A stretch of 45,908 nt of DNA. Source: Salinarimonadaceae bacterium. GTDB taxonomy: Bacteria; Pseudomonadota; Alphaproteobacteria; Rhizobiales; Beijerinckiaceae. Below the pieces are notes generated by a model. The model saw nothing but the letters and a program-made list of their open reading frames with translations. It was not told where the DNA came from and did no database searches. The stretch lies in contig REDO01000044.1 of assembly GCA_007693435.1 (NCBI GenBank), forward strand, positions 1 to 45,908. Direction: 5' to 3'. Of this stretch, positions 24,654-33,516 are shown one piece after another. Both the position numbers and the translations under genes were made by a program. How positions within the stretch are numbered: position 1 is the first letter of the stretch; each line of letters begins with the position of its first letter.

Positions 24654-25166
24654 ATGGACCGTCAAACCAGCTTCTCCTACGAGGAACTCCTCGCCTGCGG
24701 GCGCGGCGAGCTTTTCGGGGCCGGGAACGCCCAGCTCCCCTCGCCGCCCATGCTCATGTTCGACCGCATCGTCTCGGTCGGCGAGGACGGCGGCTCCTAC
24801 GGCAAGGGCCACGTGCGGGCGGAGCTCGACGTGCGCCCCGACCTCTGGTTCTTCTCCTGCCATTTCCAGGGCGATCCGGTCATGCCGGGCTGCCTCGGGC
24901 TCGACGCCCTTTGGCAGATGGTGGGCTTCCATCTCGGCTGGCTCGGCGCGGAAGGCCGTGGCCGGGCGCTCGGCGTCGGCGAGGTCAAATTCTCCGATCA
25001 GGTGCTGCCGAGCGTGAAGAAGGTCGTCTACGGCGTCGATTTGAAGCGTGTGTTCCGCTCGAAGCTCGTCCTCGGCATCGCCGACGGCTTCCTCGAGGCG
25101 GACGGCAAGCGCATATATGAAGCAAAAGACCTGCGGGTGGGGCTGTTCAAGCCCGAGCTGGGCTGA
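24654..25166 (+). CDS. fabA: 3-hydroxydecanoyl-ACP dehydratase/isomerase FabA
   Basis: A 170-residue protein nearly collinear with E. coli FabA. The active site is [20 protein letters not shown], with His70 and Asp84, and the family blocks GRGELFG and [17 protein letters not shown] are present. It makes the cis double bond of unsaturated fatty acids by isomerising trans-2- to cis-3-decenoyl-ACP. I chose the ATG at 24654; the GTG just before it (24651) would add one residue. The gene begins the fabA-fabB-fabI set divergent from irr. Confidence 0.95.
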   Translation: MDRQTSFSYEELLACGRGELFGAGNAQLPSPPMLMFDRIVSVGEDGGSYGKGHVRAELDVRPDLWFFSCHFQGDPVMPGCLGLDALWQMVGFHLGWLGAEGRGRALGVGEVKFSDQVLPSVKKVVYGVDLKRVFRSKLVLGIADGFLEADGKRIYEAKDLRVGLFKPELG

Positions 25167-25250
25167 CTTTGGCGGGGCGGGCGGAGCGCATCTCCGCCGG
25201 ATCATGAACAAGGCGCGCCTCCGGCAAGGCGGCGCGCGAGGGAGTTATGC

Positions 25251-26474
25251 ATGAGGCGTGTAGTCGTCACCGGAATGGGCATCGTGTCTTCGATCGGCAA
25301 GGACGCGCAGGAGGTTCTGGTCTCCCTGCGTGAGGCCCGATCGGGGGTCGTCCTTGCCCAGGAATACGCGGATCTCGGATTCCGCTGCCACGTTCACGGC
25401 GCGCCCGACATCGATTACGAAGCGCTGGTCGACCGCCGCGCGATGCGTTTCCACGCCCGCGGCACCGCCTGGAACCACGTCGCCATGGATCAGGCGATCG
25501 CCGATTCCGGGCTCGAGCCCGGCGACATCTCCAACGAGCGCACCGGGATCATCATGGGCTCGGGCGGTCCCTCGACGCGCATCATTGTCGAGGCAGCCGC
25601 GACGACGCGCGAGAAGGGCCCCAAGCGCATCGGCCCCTTCGCGGTGCCCAAGGCCATGTCCTCGACGGCTTCGGCGACGCTCGCCACCTGGTTCAAGATC
25701 AAGGGCGTGAACTACTCGATCTCTTCGGCCTGCGCGACCTCGAACCATTGCATCGGCGTCGCCTACGAGACCATCCAGGCGGGACGGCAGGACGTCATCT
25801 TCGCCGGCGGCTGCGAGGATCTCGACTGGACGATGTCGAATCTCTTCGACGCCATGGGCGCCATGTCGAGCCGGTTCAACGACACGCCGGCCAAGGCCTC
25901 GCGCGCCTATGACGTCAACCGCGACGGCTTCGTCATCGCCGGCGGCGCGGGCGTCCTCGTCCTCGAGGAATTGGAGCATGCGAAGGCGCGCGGCGCGACG
26001 ATCTACGGCGAGATCGTCGGGTTCGGCGCGACTTCGGACGGCTACGACATGGTGGCCCCCTCGGGCGAGGGCGCCGCGCGCTGTATGCGCCAGGCGCTTT
26101 CGGGCGTGAAGGCGCCGGTCGATTACATCAATCCGCACGCCACCTCGACGCCGGTCGGCGACGTCAAGGAGATCGAGGCCCTGCGCGAGGTCTTCGGCTC
26201 GGGCGAAAAATGCCCGCCGCTATCCGCCACGAAATCGCTGACAGGCCATTCGCTCGGCGCGACCGGGGTGCAGGAGGCGATCTATTCGCTCCTCATGATG
26301 CACAACGATTTCATCTGCGAGAGCGCGCATATCGAAGAGCTCGATCCGGACTTCGCCGACATGCCCATCGTGCGCGAACGCCGCGACGGCGTGAAGATCG
26401 GCTGCATCCTGTCGAATTCCTTCGGCTTCGGCGGGACCAACGCCACCATCGTCATCAAGCGGCTCGAGGCCTGA
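25251..26474 (+). CDS. fabB: Beta-ketoacyl-ACP synthase I FabB
   Basis: A 407-residue KAS I. The catalytic triad is Cys161 (SSACATSNH), His296 ([11 protein letters not shown]) and His333 ([10 protein letters not shown]). The NPHATSTP form of the motif and its place beside fabA point to FabB, not FabF. It elongates the cis-3-decenoyl chain made by FabA. It lies 84 nt after fabA, with AGGGAG close to the ATG. The C-terminus has [12 protein letters not shown], typical for the family. Confidence 0.95.
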   Translation: MRRVVVTGMGIVSSIGKDAQEVLVSLREARSGVVLAQEYADLGFRCHVHGAPDIDYEALVDRRAMRFHARGTAWNHVAMDQAIADSGLEPGDISNERTGIIMGSGGPSTRIIVEAAATTREKGPKRIGPFAVPKAMSSTASATLATWFKIKGVNYSISSACATSNHCIGVAYETIQAGRQDVIFAGGCEDLDWTMSNLFDAMGAMSSRFNDTPAKASRAYDVNRDGFVIAGGAGVLVLEELEHAKARGATIYGEIVGFGATSDGYDMVAPSGEGAARCMRQALSGVKAPVDYINPHATSTPVGDVKEIEALREVFGSGEKCPPLSATKSLTGHSLGATGVQEAIYSLLMMHNDFICESAHIEELDPDFADMPIVRERRDGVKIGCILSNSFGFGGTNATIVIKRLEA

Positions 26475-26504
26475 TCAAGGCTCGTTTCGGGGGGAGTTTC
26501 AGCT

Positions 26505-27329
26505 TTGACCGGTCTGATGCAGGGCAAACGCGGCCTGATCATGGGCGTCGCGAACGACCATTCCATCGCCTGGGGGATCGCCAAGGCGCTCGCCGGACAG
26601 GGTGCCGAACTCGCCTTCACCTATCAGGGAGAGGCGCTCGGAAAGCGCGTCGGACCGCTGGCGAAGTCGCTCGGCTCCGAACTCGTCGCGCCCTGCGACG
26701 TGGAGGACCTCGCCTCCGTCGACGCGGTCTTCGCGCGGCTGGACGAGGCGTGGGACGGTCTCGACTTCGTCGTCCACGCCATCGGCTTCTCCGACAAGAA
26801 CGAGCTGAAAGGCCGCTATGTCGACGCCACCACCCGCGAGAACTTCGCGCGCACGATGCTGATCTCCTGCTTCTCCTTCACGGAGATCGCCCAGCGCGCC
26901 GCCAAGCGCATGCGGCCCGGCGGCTCGCTGGTGACCCTGACCTACGCCGGCTCGACCCGCGTCATGCCCAATTACAACGTCATGGGCCTCGCCAAGGCCG
27001 CGCTCGAGGCGAGCGTGCGCTATCTCGCCAACGATCTCGGCCCCGACGGCATTCGCGTCAACGCCATCTCCGCCGGCCCCGTGCGCACGCTGGCCGGCGC
27101 CGGCATCGCCGACGCGCGACAGATGTTCGCCCATCAGAAGGTCAACGCGCCCCTGCGCCGCACGGTGACGATCGACGACGTCGGCGGCTCCGCGCTCTAC
27201 CTGCTCTCGCCGCTCTCGAACGGCGTCACGGGCGAGATCCACTATGTCGATTCGGGCTACAACATCATCTCGATGCCGCGCGTCGAATTGCTCAAGGCTC
27301 AGGAATCGGCCGGCGTCACCGGCGACTGA
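26505..27329 (+). CDS. fabI: Enoyl-ACP reductase [NADH] FabI
   Basis: A 274-residue enoyl-ACP reductase. It has the atypical SDR cofactor motif GVANDHSIAWGIA, and the active-site pair Tyr147 and Tyr157 with Lys164 (LTYAGS...YNVMGLAKAALE). It completes each elongation cycle and is the family target of triclosan and isoniazid-like inhibitors. I chose the TTG at 26505 because GGGGGGAG lies 8 nt before it; the first ATG (26517) is about 20 nt from that site. It is 30 nt after fabB, so the three genes are likely one transcript. Confidence 0.94.
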   Translation: MTGLMQGKRGLIMGVANDHSIAWGIAKALAGQGAELAFTYQGEALGKRVGPLAKSLGSELVAPCDVEDLASVDAVFARLDEAWDGLDFVVHAIGFSDKNELKGRYVDATTRENFARTMLISCFSFTEIAQRAAKRMRPGGSLVTLTYAGSTRVMPNYNVMGLAKAALEASVRYLANDLGPDGIRVNAISAGPVRTLAGAGIADARQMFAHQKVNAPLRRTVTIDDVGGSALYLLSPLSNGVTGEIHYVDSGYNIISMPRVELLKAQESAGVTGD

Positions 27330-27337
27330 CCCGCGAA

Positions 27338-27361
27338 GCCGGCGCGGATCACGCGCCCGGC
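27338..27361 (+). terminator. Possible terminator after fabI
   Basis: GCCGGCGCG-GATCA-CGCGCCCGGC can pair with one bulged C, followed by CTTTCGG. It begins 8 nt after the fabI stop and overlaps the last codons of mscL on the other strand. The T-run is short. Confidence 0.3.
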
Positions 27362-27789
27362 CTTTCGGCGCCCTTCGCCAGAAGGTCGCGGATCTCGGAG
27401 AGGAGCTTGATATCGGTCGGCTGCTCGGCGGAGGGCGCAGGCTTTTGCTCTTCGCGGTCCTTGAGGCGGTTGATCGCCTTGACCACGATGAAGAGCACCC
27501 AGGCGATGATCATGAAGTTGATCGCGATGGTGATGAAGTTGCCGTAGGCGAGCACCGCGCCCTGTTCGCGGGCGGCGTCCAGCGACGTCGCCGTGACCTC
27601 TCGCGAAAGACTGACGAAGTAATTCGAGAAGTCGAGGCCACCGGTAACGGCGCCGATGATGGGCATGAAAATGTCCGACACCATCGAATCGACGATCCGC
27701 GAGAAGGCGGCTCCGATGATGACGCCGATCGCCAGATCGACCACGTTGCCCCGAAGCGCGAATTTCTTGAACTCGTCGACCATGCTCAT
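27349..27789 (-). CDS. mscL: Large-conductance mechanosensitive channel MscL
   Basis: A 146-residue MscL with the classical start [24 protein letters not shown], in which the N-terminal amphipathic helix leads into the pore helix, and a second membrane helix near residues 80-103 ([20 protein letters not shown]). The C-terminal cytoplasmic helix is [12 protein letters not shown]. It opens under membrane tension during osmotic down-shock. GGAGG lies 6 nt before the ATG. The periplasmic loop (about residues 50-75) is of ordinary length. Confidence 0.95.
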   Translation of the reverse strand: MSMVDEFKKFALRGNVVDLAIGVIIGAAFSRIVDSMVSDIFMPIIGAVTGGLDFSNYFVSLSREVTATSLDAAREQGAVLAYGNFITIAINFMIIAWVLFIVVKAINRLKDREEQKPAPSAEQPTDIKLLSEIRDLLAKGAERPGA

Positions 27790-27867
27790 GACGCCCCTCC
27801 GATCATTACAAGACCAGTGAGCATCGCGCGGGGCGCTTTTCCAGGCAAGCGGAACGGAACGGGCGTC

Positions 27868-28791
27868 TCAGGGCGCGGGAACGCCGATGATCGCGATCCA
27901 GACCGCCGTGGAGAACATGGCGAGGACCGTCGTGAGGAACACGCAGCCCGAGGCGAGCGCGACGCCCTCCCGGTAGCTCTGCGCCAGCAGATAGGCGTTG
28001 ACCCCGGTCGGGCAGGCGGCGAGCAGCACCGCGGTCGCGGCCCAGACCGGCGGCAGCGTTACGACATGGAAGACGAGCACGTAGACGATCGCCGGCTGGA
28101 CCATCAGTTTCAGAACGGCCACGAGCGCCGGCATGCGCCAGCCCGCCTCAAGCCCGTAGCGAAAGAGCGCGACGCCCGTGGCGACGAGCGCGCCGGGAAC
28201 CGCCGCGCCGCCTAGGATCTCCAAGAGCCGCCACAGCGGCGCCGGAAGGTCGAGGCCCGACAGCCGCATGGCCGAGCCGGCGAGAAGGGCGAGGATGATC
28301 GGGTGGCGGGCCAGCTTGCCCAGAATCCTGACGAAAGACGCCTCGCGACCCTCGAGCAACAGCGTCGCGGTCGTCAGCGTCACCGGAAGATGCACGCCGA
28401 CCAGAAGGAAGAGCGGCGCTGCGGCGGCCGGCCCGTAGGCGGAGATGATGAGCGGCACGCCCACGAGGACGAGATTGGACTGCGCTGCCGAAAACCCCGT
28501 CACCACGGCGCCGGCATGGCCGTCGCCGGCGATGCGGCGCGAAACCTGGTCGGCGACGAGCCAGACAACGGCCAGCGCGAAGAAATAGACGCCCAGATAG
28601 GCCCACGGATCGACCTCCGGGATTTCGGAGCGGGCGATGGTCGCGAAAAGCAGCGACGGGATCGCCATCGTGAACACGAAGCGCGACAGGCTCTCGCCCA
28701 TCTGGTCGTCGAGCACGCGGAAGAACCGCGCGCCGTAGCCGAGCGCGATCAGGCCGAAGACGGGGAAGACGATCGCGGCGGAGGCGAGCAT
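27868..28791 (-). CDS. AEC family transporter (auxin efflux carrier type)
   Basis: A 307-residue protein with ten membrane helices in the two-times-five arrangement of the AEC/BART family. Helix 1 reads AAIVFPVFGLIALGYGAR; the crossover regions have small residues and Asn/Pro (QSNLVLVGVPLI and ACPTGVNAYLLAQ), as in family members. Substrates are usually organic acids such as malate; none can be read from the sequence. The frame extends upstream into the preceding gene, so I chose the ATG at 28791, 13 nt after the stop of the M23 peptidase gene. The two are probably co-transcribed. Confidence 0.87.
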   Translation of the reverse strand: MLASAAIVFPVFGLIALGYGARFFRVLDDQMGESLSRFVFTMAIPSLLFATIARSEIPEVDPWAYLGVYFFALAVVWLVADQVSRRIAGDGHAGAVVTGFSAAQSNLVLVGVPLIISAYGPAAAAPLFLLVGVHLPVTLTTATLLLEGREASFVRILGKLARHPIILALLAGSAMRLSGLDLPAPLWRLLEILGGAAVPGALVATGVALFRYGLEAGWRMPALVAVLKLMVQPAIVYVLVFHVVTLPPVWAATAVLLAACPTGVNAYLLAQSYREGVALASGCVFLTTVLAMFSTAVWIAIIGVPAP

Positions 28792-28804
28792 GGAGGGTCC
28801 GGAA

Positions 28805-30835
28805 TCAACGCGACACGTTCTGAGCCAGTCGCGTAGGCCCGCCCGCCTTTTCAATCAACTGGTCGATTTGCTGACGCTGGCTCTGGAATTCCGCAAGGGC
28901 GCGCCCGTCGAGCTCCCGGCTTCGCGGCACGCGGATCTTGAGAGGATCGACGAACTTGCCGTTGACGAGCACTTCGTAATGCAGGTGCGGACCAGTCGAG
29001 AGGCCGGTATTGCCGACATAGCCGATCACCTGTCCCTGCGTCACGCGCGTTCCCGCCTGGATGCCGGAGGCGAACCGGGACATGTGCGAATACGTCGTGA
29101 CGTAGCCGTTGGTGTGCTGGATTTCGATGCGCCGGCCGTAGCCGCCGGACCATTCCGCCTTGATCACGCGGCCGTTGCCCGCCGCGAAGATCGGCGTGCC
29201 GGTGCGCGCCGCCCAGTCTACGCCAGTATGCATGCGCGCGTAGCGCAGGATCGGATGGCGGCGCATGCCGAAGCCGGACGTCATGCGACCCTCGGCGATG
29301 GGGGTGCGCATCAGGAACTTCTTGAGCGAGCGGCCGTCCGGATCGAAATATTCGATCGCGCCGTCGTCTGGCGAATGGAAACGGTAGACGCGCGAGGTCT
29401 GGCCGCCGATCGTAATCGCGGCGGAGAGGAGTTCTGGCGTCTCGCCCTCTTCGGCCGTCATGAACAGGTCGATCGAATCGCCAAGCCCGACACGGCGCTG
29501 GAAATCGAGATCGTAGGCGAAAATCTTGACGAGGTCCTCGACGAGGGCGCGCGACAGGCCGTGCTTGTAGGCGGTCTCGTAGAGGCTCTCGAAGAGGCGC
29601 GCGCCGGCGCGGCTGGAGCCGCCCGCCTCGTCCTCGACGGCCGTTGCCGCCTGCACGCCGCTCTCGTCCCGGAAATCGACCGGGGCGAACCGGCCGGCGT
29701 CGTCAGCCGCCGCGACCGCGACGACGCCGTTCTCCCCATAGGCGACGACGCGCAGAAGGCGGCGCGGATCGCCCGGCCGCGCGCCGGGCTCCACGAGCGC
29801 GCGCACGGCCAGCCCGGCGGGGATGTCGCCAAGGGCGGCGTCGCCGCCGATCGCGGCGACCGCTGCTTCCACACGGTCCGGCGCGAGCCCCTGCCCGTTC
29901 AGGACCTCCTGCAGGCTGCCGCCCGGGGGCAAGGTCAGCGCGAGTTCCTCGACGAGCCCGTCGACCGGGCGGCGGCGCAATTTTGCGACGGTCGAGACGT
30001 TTTCCGGAATGACCTGGACGTCGATGGCGTTGAACGGCTCGGCCGTCGACTGCGCGAAGGCGGACACGTCGCCGAAGGATCGCGGCCCCAGCGTGCGGCT
30101 GAGAAACGTCTGGGCCGGCAGCGCCGCGACGGAGCGGGCGCCGGAGCGGCGCAGAAGGGTGAGCTCCTCAGCCACCTGTGCGGCCGCTTCCTCGTCTGTG
30201 AGCGCCGGCGACACGGCGGCGGCGGGGTCGGCCCCCGAGAGCGCCCGTTTGCGGAAGGAGACTTCCGCCTCCTCGATTCGCGGGGCCTCCTCGGCGACGC
30301 GCTCGACCGAATCGCCCGCCATCAGGCGCAGCGGATCGAAACGCGGAATATCCGTCGCGTAACGGCCGCTCGTCTGGGAGAGGTTCGTGGCGATTCGCGT
30401 GAAACCTCGAATGCTGACGACTTCGCGATCGCCGACCCGTGTGGCCACGGGCGTGCGGAAGGTGCTGCGCGCGGCGACCGTGTAATCGGTTCGCACGAGC
30501 ATGTCTTCCTTGCGCGCCGTCTCGCGACCGGCGTCGAGGGCAGGCGCCTCGACGGTGGCGGCTTTCGGCAGCTCTACGACCGTCGAACCGCCCTCGACCG
30601 CGACGTAAATCGCCGCGCCGAGCAGCGCCGACCCGGTGAGGGCGGTCAGGACGCTGCCGCAGAGCCATCGCAGGTTGACCACTCCGCGCCGGGCGCTTTC
30701 CGCTTGCGTCTCGCCCTTCAGGTCGAGCGGCGGCTCAAGGCCTATCGCGGCCTCGAAATCCAGCTGGGCGTCCCGGGCGACGCGGTTGCGAGGCGCGCCG
30801 GCTTTCGATCCAGACGTATGAATATCCTGCGCCAT
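28805..30835 (-). CDS. M23 family metallopeptidase (LytM domain), membrane-anchored
   Basis: A 676-residue protein with an N-terminal cytoplasmic segment, a single membrane helix near residues 60-80 (LTALTGSALLGAAIYVAV) and a long periplasmic part. The LytM/M23 domain is at about residues 530-630: GFGMRRHPILRYARMHTGVD (first zinc His and Asp) and GPHLHYEVLVNG (HxH motif). All zinc ligands are present, so it should be an active peptidoglycan endopeptidase, not an EnvC-like activator. The region around residues 300-500 resembles the opacity-associated/LysM-like modules found before M23 domains. The start is ATG 30835; a TTG precedes it directly. Confidence 0.9.
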   Translation of the reverse strand: MAQDIHTSGSKAGAPRNRVARDAQLDFEAAIGLEPPLDLKGETQAESARRGVVNLRWLCGSVLTALTGSALLGAAIYVAVEGGSTVVELPKAATVEAPALDAGRETARKEDMLVRTDYTVAARSTFRTPVATRVGDREVVSIRGFTRIATNLSQTSGRYATDIPRFDPLRLMAGDSVERVAEEAPRIEEAEVSFRKRALSGADPAAAVSPALTDEEAAAQVAEELTLLRRSGARSVAALPAQTFLSRTLGPRSFGDVSAFAQSTAEPFNAIDVQVIPENVSTVAKLRRRPVDGLVEELALTLPPGGSLQEVLNGQGLAPDRVEAAVAAIGGDAALGDIPAGLAVRALVEPGARPGDPRRLLRVVAYGENGVVAVAAADDAGRFAPVDFRDESGVQAATAVEDEAGGSSRAGARLFESLYETAYKHGLSRALVEDLVKIFAYDLDFQRRVGLGDSIDLFMTAEEGETPELLSAAITIGGQTSRVYRFHSPDDGAIEYFDPDGRSLKKFLMRTPIAEGRMTSGFGMRRHPILRYARMHTGVDWAARTGTPIFAAGNGRVIKAEWSGGYGRRIEIQHTNGYVTTYSHMSRFASGIQAGTRVTQGQVIGYVGNTGLSTGPHLHYEVLVNGKFVDPLKIRVPRSRELDGRALAEFQSQRQQIDQLIEKAGGPTRLAQNVSR

Positions 30836-30947
30836 CAATCCACAATCGAGGTCGTCGGTCGGCGAGCAGAGGGGTTCGCTAGCGCGGGCGCCCCGACCCG
30901 GGCAACATGCCTTCTCGGCGCGCCGAAATCAACGCGCGCGCAGGCCA

Positions 30948-32057
30948 TTACCAACGGGAACCCTGGACGGGCGAAGCGGACGCGTCGAGGGCGCGGCCGA
31001 GAGCATGATCGAGGACCTTCTTCATGAGGCTCGGAAGCGGCTCCTGCGCCAAAGCTGCGCGCTGCGTGAAGCGCATTCCCTCAGGGGCTTGAACATCCGC
31101 GGCGAGGCGGGCGTGGAAGACCGTCACTTCGAGGGGAAAGTGGGTGAAAACATGGCGCACCACGCCGGGCAACTTGCGCCAGCGCGCATCGAGCGGGGCG
31201 TCGAGGATCGCCTGCGAGAGCGGATAATCCGCCCTCCATTCGCTTCCCGGCGGCTCGGCCATGCTTCCGAGCAGGCCGCTCGCGGGCCGCGTTCGCAGGA
31301 GAATCGCCCCGTCCGACCGCTCGGCGACGAATGCCGCTCCCCGGCGCATCTCCCTCGCCCGCTTCTTTTCCTTGCGAGGATAAGTCTCCTGCGTGCCGGC
31401 CGCACGCGCCGCGCAGGCCGCCATCCACGGACAGAGCGCGCAGGCGGGGCGGCGCGGGGTGCAGATCGTCGCGCCGAGATCCATCAGCGCCTGCGCAAAA
31501 TCCCCCGGCCGCGATTCGGGCACGAGCCCTCGCGCCGCCTCGCGGATGACGGGCTTTGAGCCGGGCAGCGGCGCCTCGATCGCGAAGAGCCGCGTCATCA
31601 CGCGCTCGACATTGCCGTCGACGGCGGCGGCGGGAATGTCGAAGGCGATCGCCGCGACTGCGGCGGCCGTGTACACGCCGATTCCCGGAAGCGCCCGCAA
31701 CGCCTCCTCGTCGGCGGGGAAGCGCCCGCCATGGCCCTCGATGACGGCCTTGGCGCAGGCGTGCAGATTGCGCGCGCGGGAATAGTAGCCGAGCCCCGCC
31801 CAGGCCTGCATCACGGCCTCCGACGGCGCCTCCGCCAGCGCCTCGACGGTCGGAAAGCGCGCGAGGAAAGCCTCGTAATAGGGCTTCACCGCCTGCACCG
31901 TCGTCTGCTGGAGCATGATCTCGGAGAGCCAGACGCGATAGGGATCGGGACGCTCGCCCGGCCGCGCGCGCCAGGGCAGGACGCGCCTGTGCCTGTCGTA
32001 CCAGGCGAGGAGGTCGGCCGGATCGGGGTTCCGCGAGGCGGGGGAAGCGGGTAGCAT
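30948..32057 (-). CDS. mutY: A/G-specific adenine glycosylase MutY
   Basis: A 369-residue base-excision repair enzyme that removes A mispaired with 8-oxoG. The helix-hairpin-helix block LPGIGVYTAAAVAAIAF, the catalytic Glu46 (SEIMLQQTT) and Asp147 (AVDGNVERVMTR), and the [4Fe-4S] cysteines C199-x6-C206-x2-C209-x5-C215 are all seen. The C-terminal third is the NUDIX-like 8-oxoG recognition domain (ILLRTRPASGLLGSM). AGGAGG sits only 3-5 nt before the ATG. It diverges from the DUF721 gene with 81 nt between. Confidence 0.95.
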   Translation of the reverse strand: MLPASPASRNPDPADLLAWYDRHRRVLPWRARPGERPDPYRVWLSEIMLQQTTVQAVKPYYEAFLARFPTVEALAEAPSEAVMQAWAGLGYYSRARNLHACAKAVIEGHGGRFPADEEALRALPGIGVYTAAAVAAIAFDIPAAAVDGNVERVMTRLFAIEAPLPGSKPVIREAARGLVPESRPGDFAQALMDLGATICTPRRPACALCPWMAACAARAAGTQETYPRKEKKRAREMRRGAAFVAERSDGAILLRTRPASGLLGSMAEPPGSEWRADYPLSQAILDAPLDARWRKLPGVVRHVFTHFPLEVTVFHARLAADVQAPEGMRFTQRAALAQEPLPSLMKKVLDHALGRALDASASPVQGSRW

Positions 32058-32138
32058 GCGCCTCCTTTAACCGATCGCGCGGCGCTCTCCAATCAGACGG
32101 CGGCGCAGGGATCACAGGCGGATGGCGTTGCAGGGCGC

Positions 32139-32669
32139 ATGGTGACGACCGGTCCCGACAATGGCGGCCCCCGCCGCCCCGCGAGCCGCAGCCTGGCGCT
32201 CGCCGAACTCGTCGACGGCTGCATGGCCGAGGCGCTGGCGCGGCAGGGATTCGCAGGCGCGGACGTCATCGCTTGCTGGGATGAGATCGTCGGCGAGCCC
32301 CTCGCCGCGCATAGCCAGCCCCTGCGCATGGACTGGCCCAAGCGCCGCGGCCCACGCGATCCGGAGGCGCGTCCGCAGCCCGCGACTCTCGTCGTGCGCG
32401 TGACGCCCGCCTTCGCGCTCGAACTGCAATACGCTTCGGCGCAGATCGTCGAGCGGGTGAACGCGCGCTACGGCTGGGCCTGCGTCGGGCGGATCGCGCT
32501 CAGACAGGGGGAAGTCGCCCGCCCGCCCGCGCGCGTCTCCGCGCCGCCGACTGTCGATCCGGAGGTGGCGCAGCGGGTCGCTACGCTCGTCGAGCCGATC
32601 GCCGATCCAGGCCTCGCCGACGCGCTATCCCGCTTCGGCCGCGCGGTGCTGCGCCCCGGAAAAGGCTGA
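32139..32669 (+). CDS. DUF721 (DciA-like) family protein
   Basis: A 176-residue protein. The N-terminal half has the DUF721 pattern: ALAELVDGCMAEALARQGF, then VIACWDEIVGEPLAAHSQP and TLVVRVTPAFALELQYASAQIVERVN. DciA proteins of this family load the replicative helicase DnaB in most bacteria that lack DnaC. Members in this order usually have an extra C-terminal part, as here (residues about 125-176). It is divergent from mutY and upstream of dsbA-like and smc, an arrangement common in Hyphomicrobiales. The start at 32139 has only a weak ribosome-binding site (CAGGG). Confidence 0.83.
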   Translation: MVTTGPDNGGPRRPASRSLALAELVDGCMAEALARQGFAGADVIACWDEIVGEPLAAHSQPLRMDWPKRRGPRDPEARPQPATLVVRVTPAFALELQYASAQIVERVNARYGWACVGRIALRQGEVARPPARVSAPPTVDPEVAQRVATLVEPIADPGLADALSRFGRAVLRPGKG

Positions 32670-32826
32670 GCCGAACACGAAAGCGTGACCGCAAAGGCCT
32701 AGTTTCTCCCTCGCTCTTGCCTCGACCGGCCCATCTTTGCCACAAGTCGCTGGCATTGGTTCGTAATGAACCGCCCCACCCGGCAGGCTAGGGCCACGCG
32801 ACGACCCAACGGAGACGAAGAAGATC

Positions 32827-33447
32827 ATGACTCACCGGCGTGACGTATTGACCATGATGGCGGGCGTCGGCCTCGCCGCCTTCACCCTCGGCCTCCCGGC
32901 CTCCGCGCAGCAGGCCCCCGCGGGCGAGACCGCGCCCTTGACCGAGATGGCCATCGGCGATCCCGACGCGCCGATCGAGATCATCGAATACGCCTCGCTG
33001 ACCTGCTCCCATTGCGGCACGTTCCACAACACGACCTACCCGCTCCTGAAGGAGCGCTACGTCGAGACCGGCAAGGTCCGTTTCATCATCCGTGAATTCC
33101 CGCTCGACCCTCTGGCGCTGGGCGCCTTCATGCTCGCCCGCTGCGAGGAGGACAAATACTGGCCGATCATCGACATGCTCTTCGAGAAGCAGCGCGAATG
33201 GGCCTATGTCGATCGCCCGCTCGACGCGCTTGCGCAAATGATGCGTCAGGCGGGTTTTTCACAGGAAAAGTTCAAGGGCTGCTTGCGCGACGAGGCGGTC
33301 CATGACGGCATCATCGCGGTCCGGGCTGAAGGCGAGCGGCGAGGCGTGAACTCCACGCCGACCTTCTTCATCGACGGCGAACGCTATACCGGGGCGATGT
33401 CGATTGAGGAATTCGAGCGCATCCTCGCTCCCAAGATCGGGGGCTGA
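32827..33447 (+). CDS. DsbA-family periplasmic thiol oxidoreductase
   Basis: A 206-residue exported thioredoxin-fold protein. It has a Tat-like or Sec signal (THRRDVLTMMAGVGLAAFTL, cut after PASA), the active site TCSHCGTF (Cys60 and Cys63) and the cis-Pro loop STPTFFIDG. The helical insertion (residues about 100-165) is typical of the DsbA/BdbD-like group in alphaproteobacteria. The twin Arg of MTHRRDVL lacks a full Tat consensus, so Sec is also possible. It lies 69 nt before smc on the same strand. It probably forms disulfides in secreted proteins. Confidence 0.88.
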   Translation: MTHRRDVLTMMAGVGLAAFTLGLPASAQQAPAGETAPLTEMAIGDPDAPIEIIEYASLTCSHCGTFHNTTYPLLKERYVETGKVRFIIREFPLDPLALGAFMLARCEEDKYWPIIDMLFEKQREWAYVDRPLDALAQMMRQAGFSQEKFKGCLRDEAVHDGIIAVRAEGERRGVNSTPTFFIDGERYTGAMSIEEFERILAPKIGG

Positions 33448-33516
33448 GCATTCGCGGCGCGGCGTCGTAGCCCGCGCCGCCGCCTCGCGCTCGCCCTCCG
33501 GCCGGAGGATTCGCGC

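Noticed and set aside
32757-32773. Inverted repeat GGTTC-GTAAT-GAACC before the DsbA-like gene
   Set aside because: Only 5 bp per arm and no clear promoter around it; too short to call an operator.
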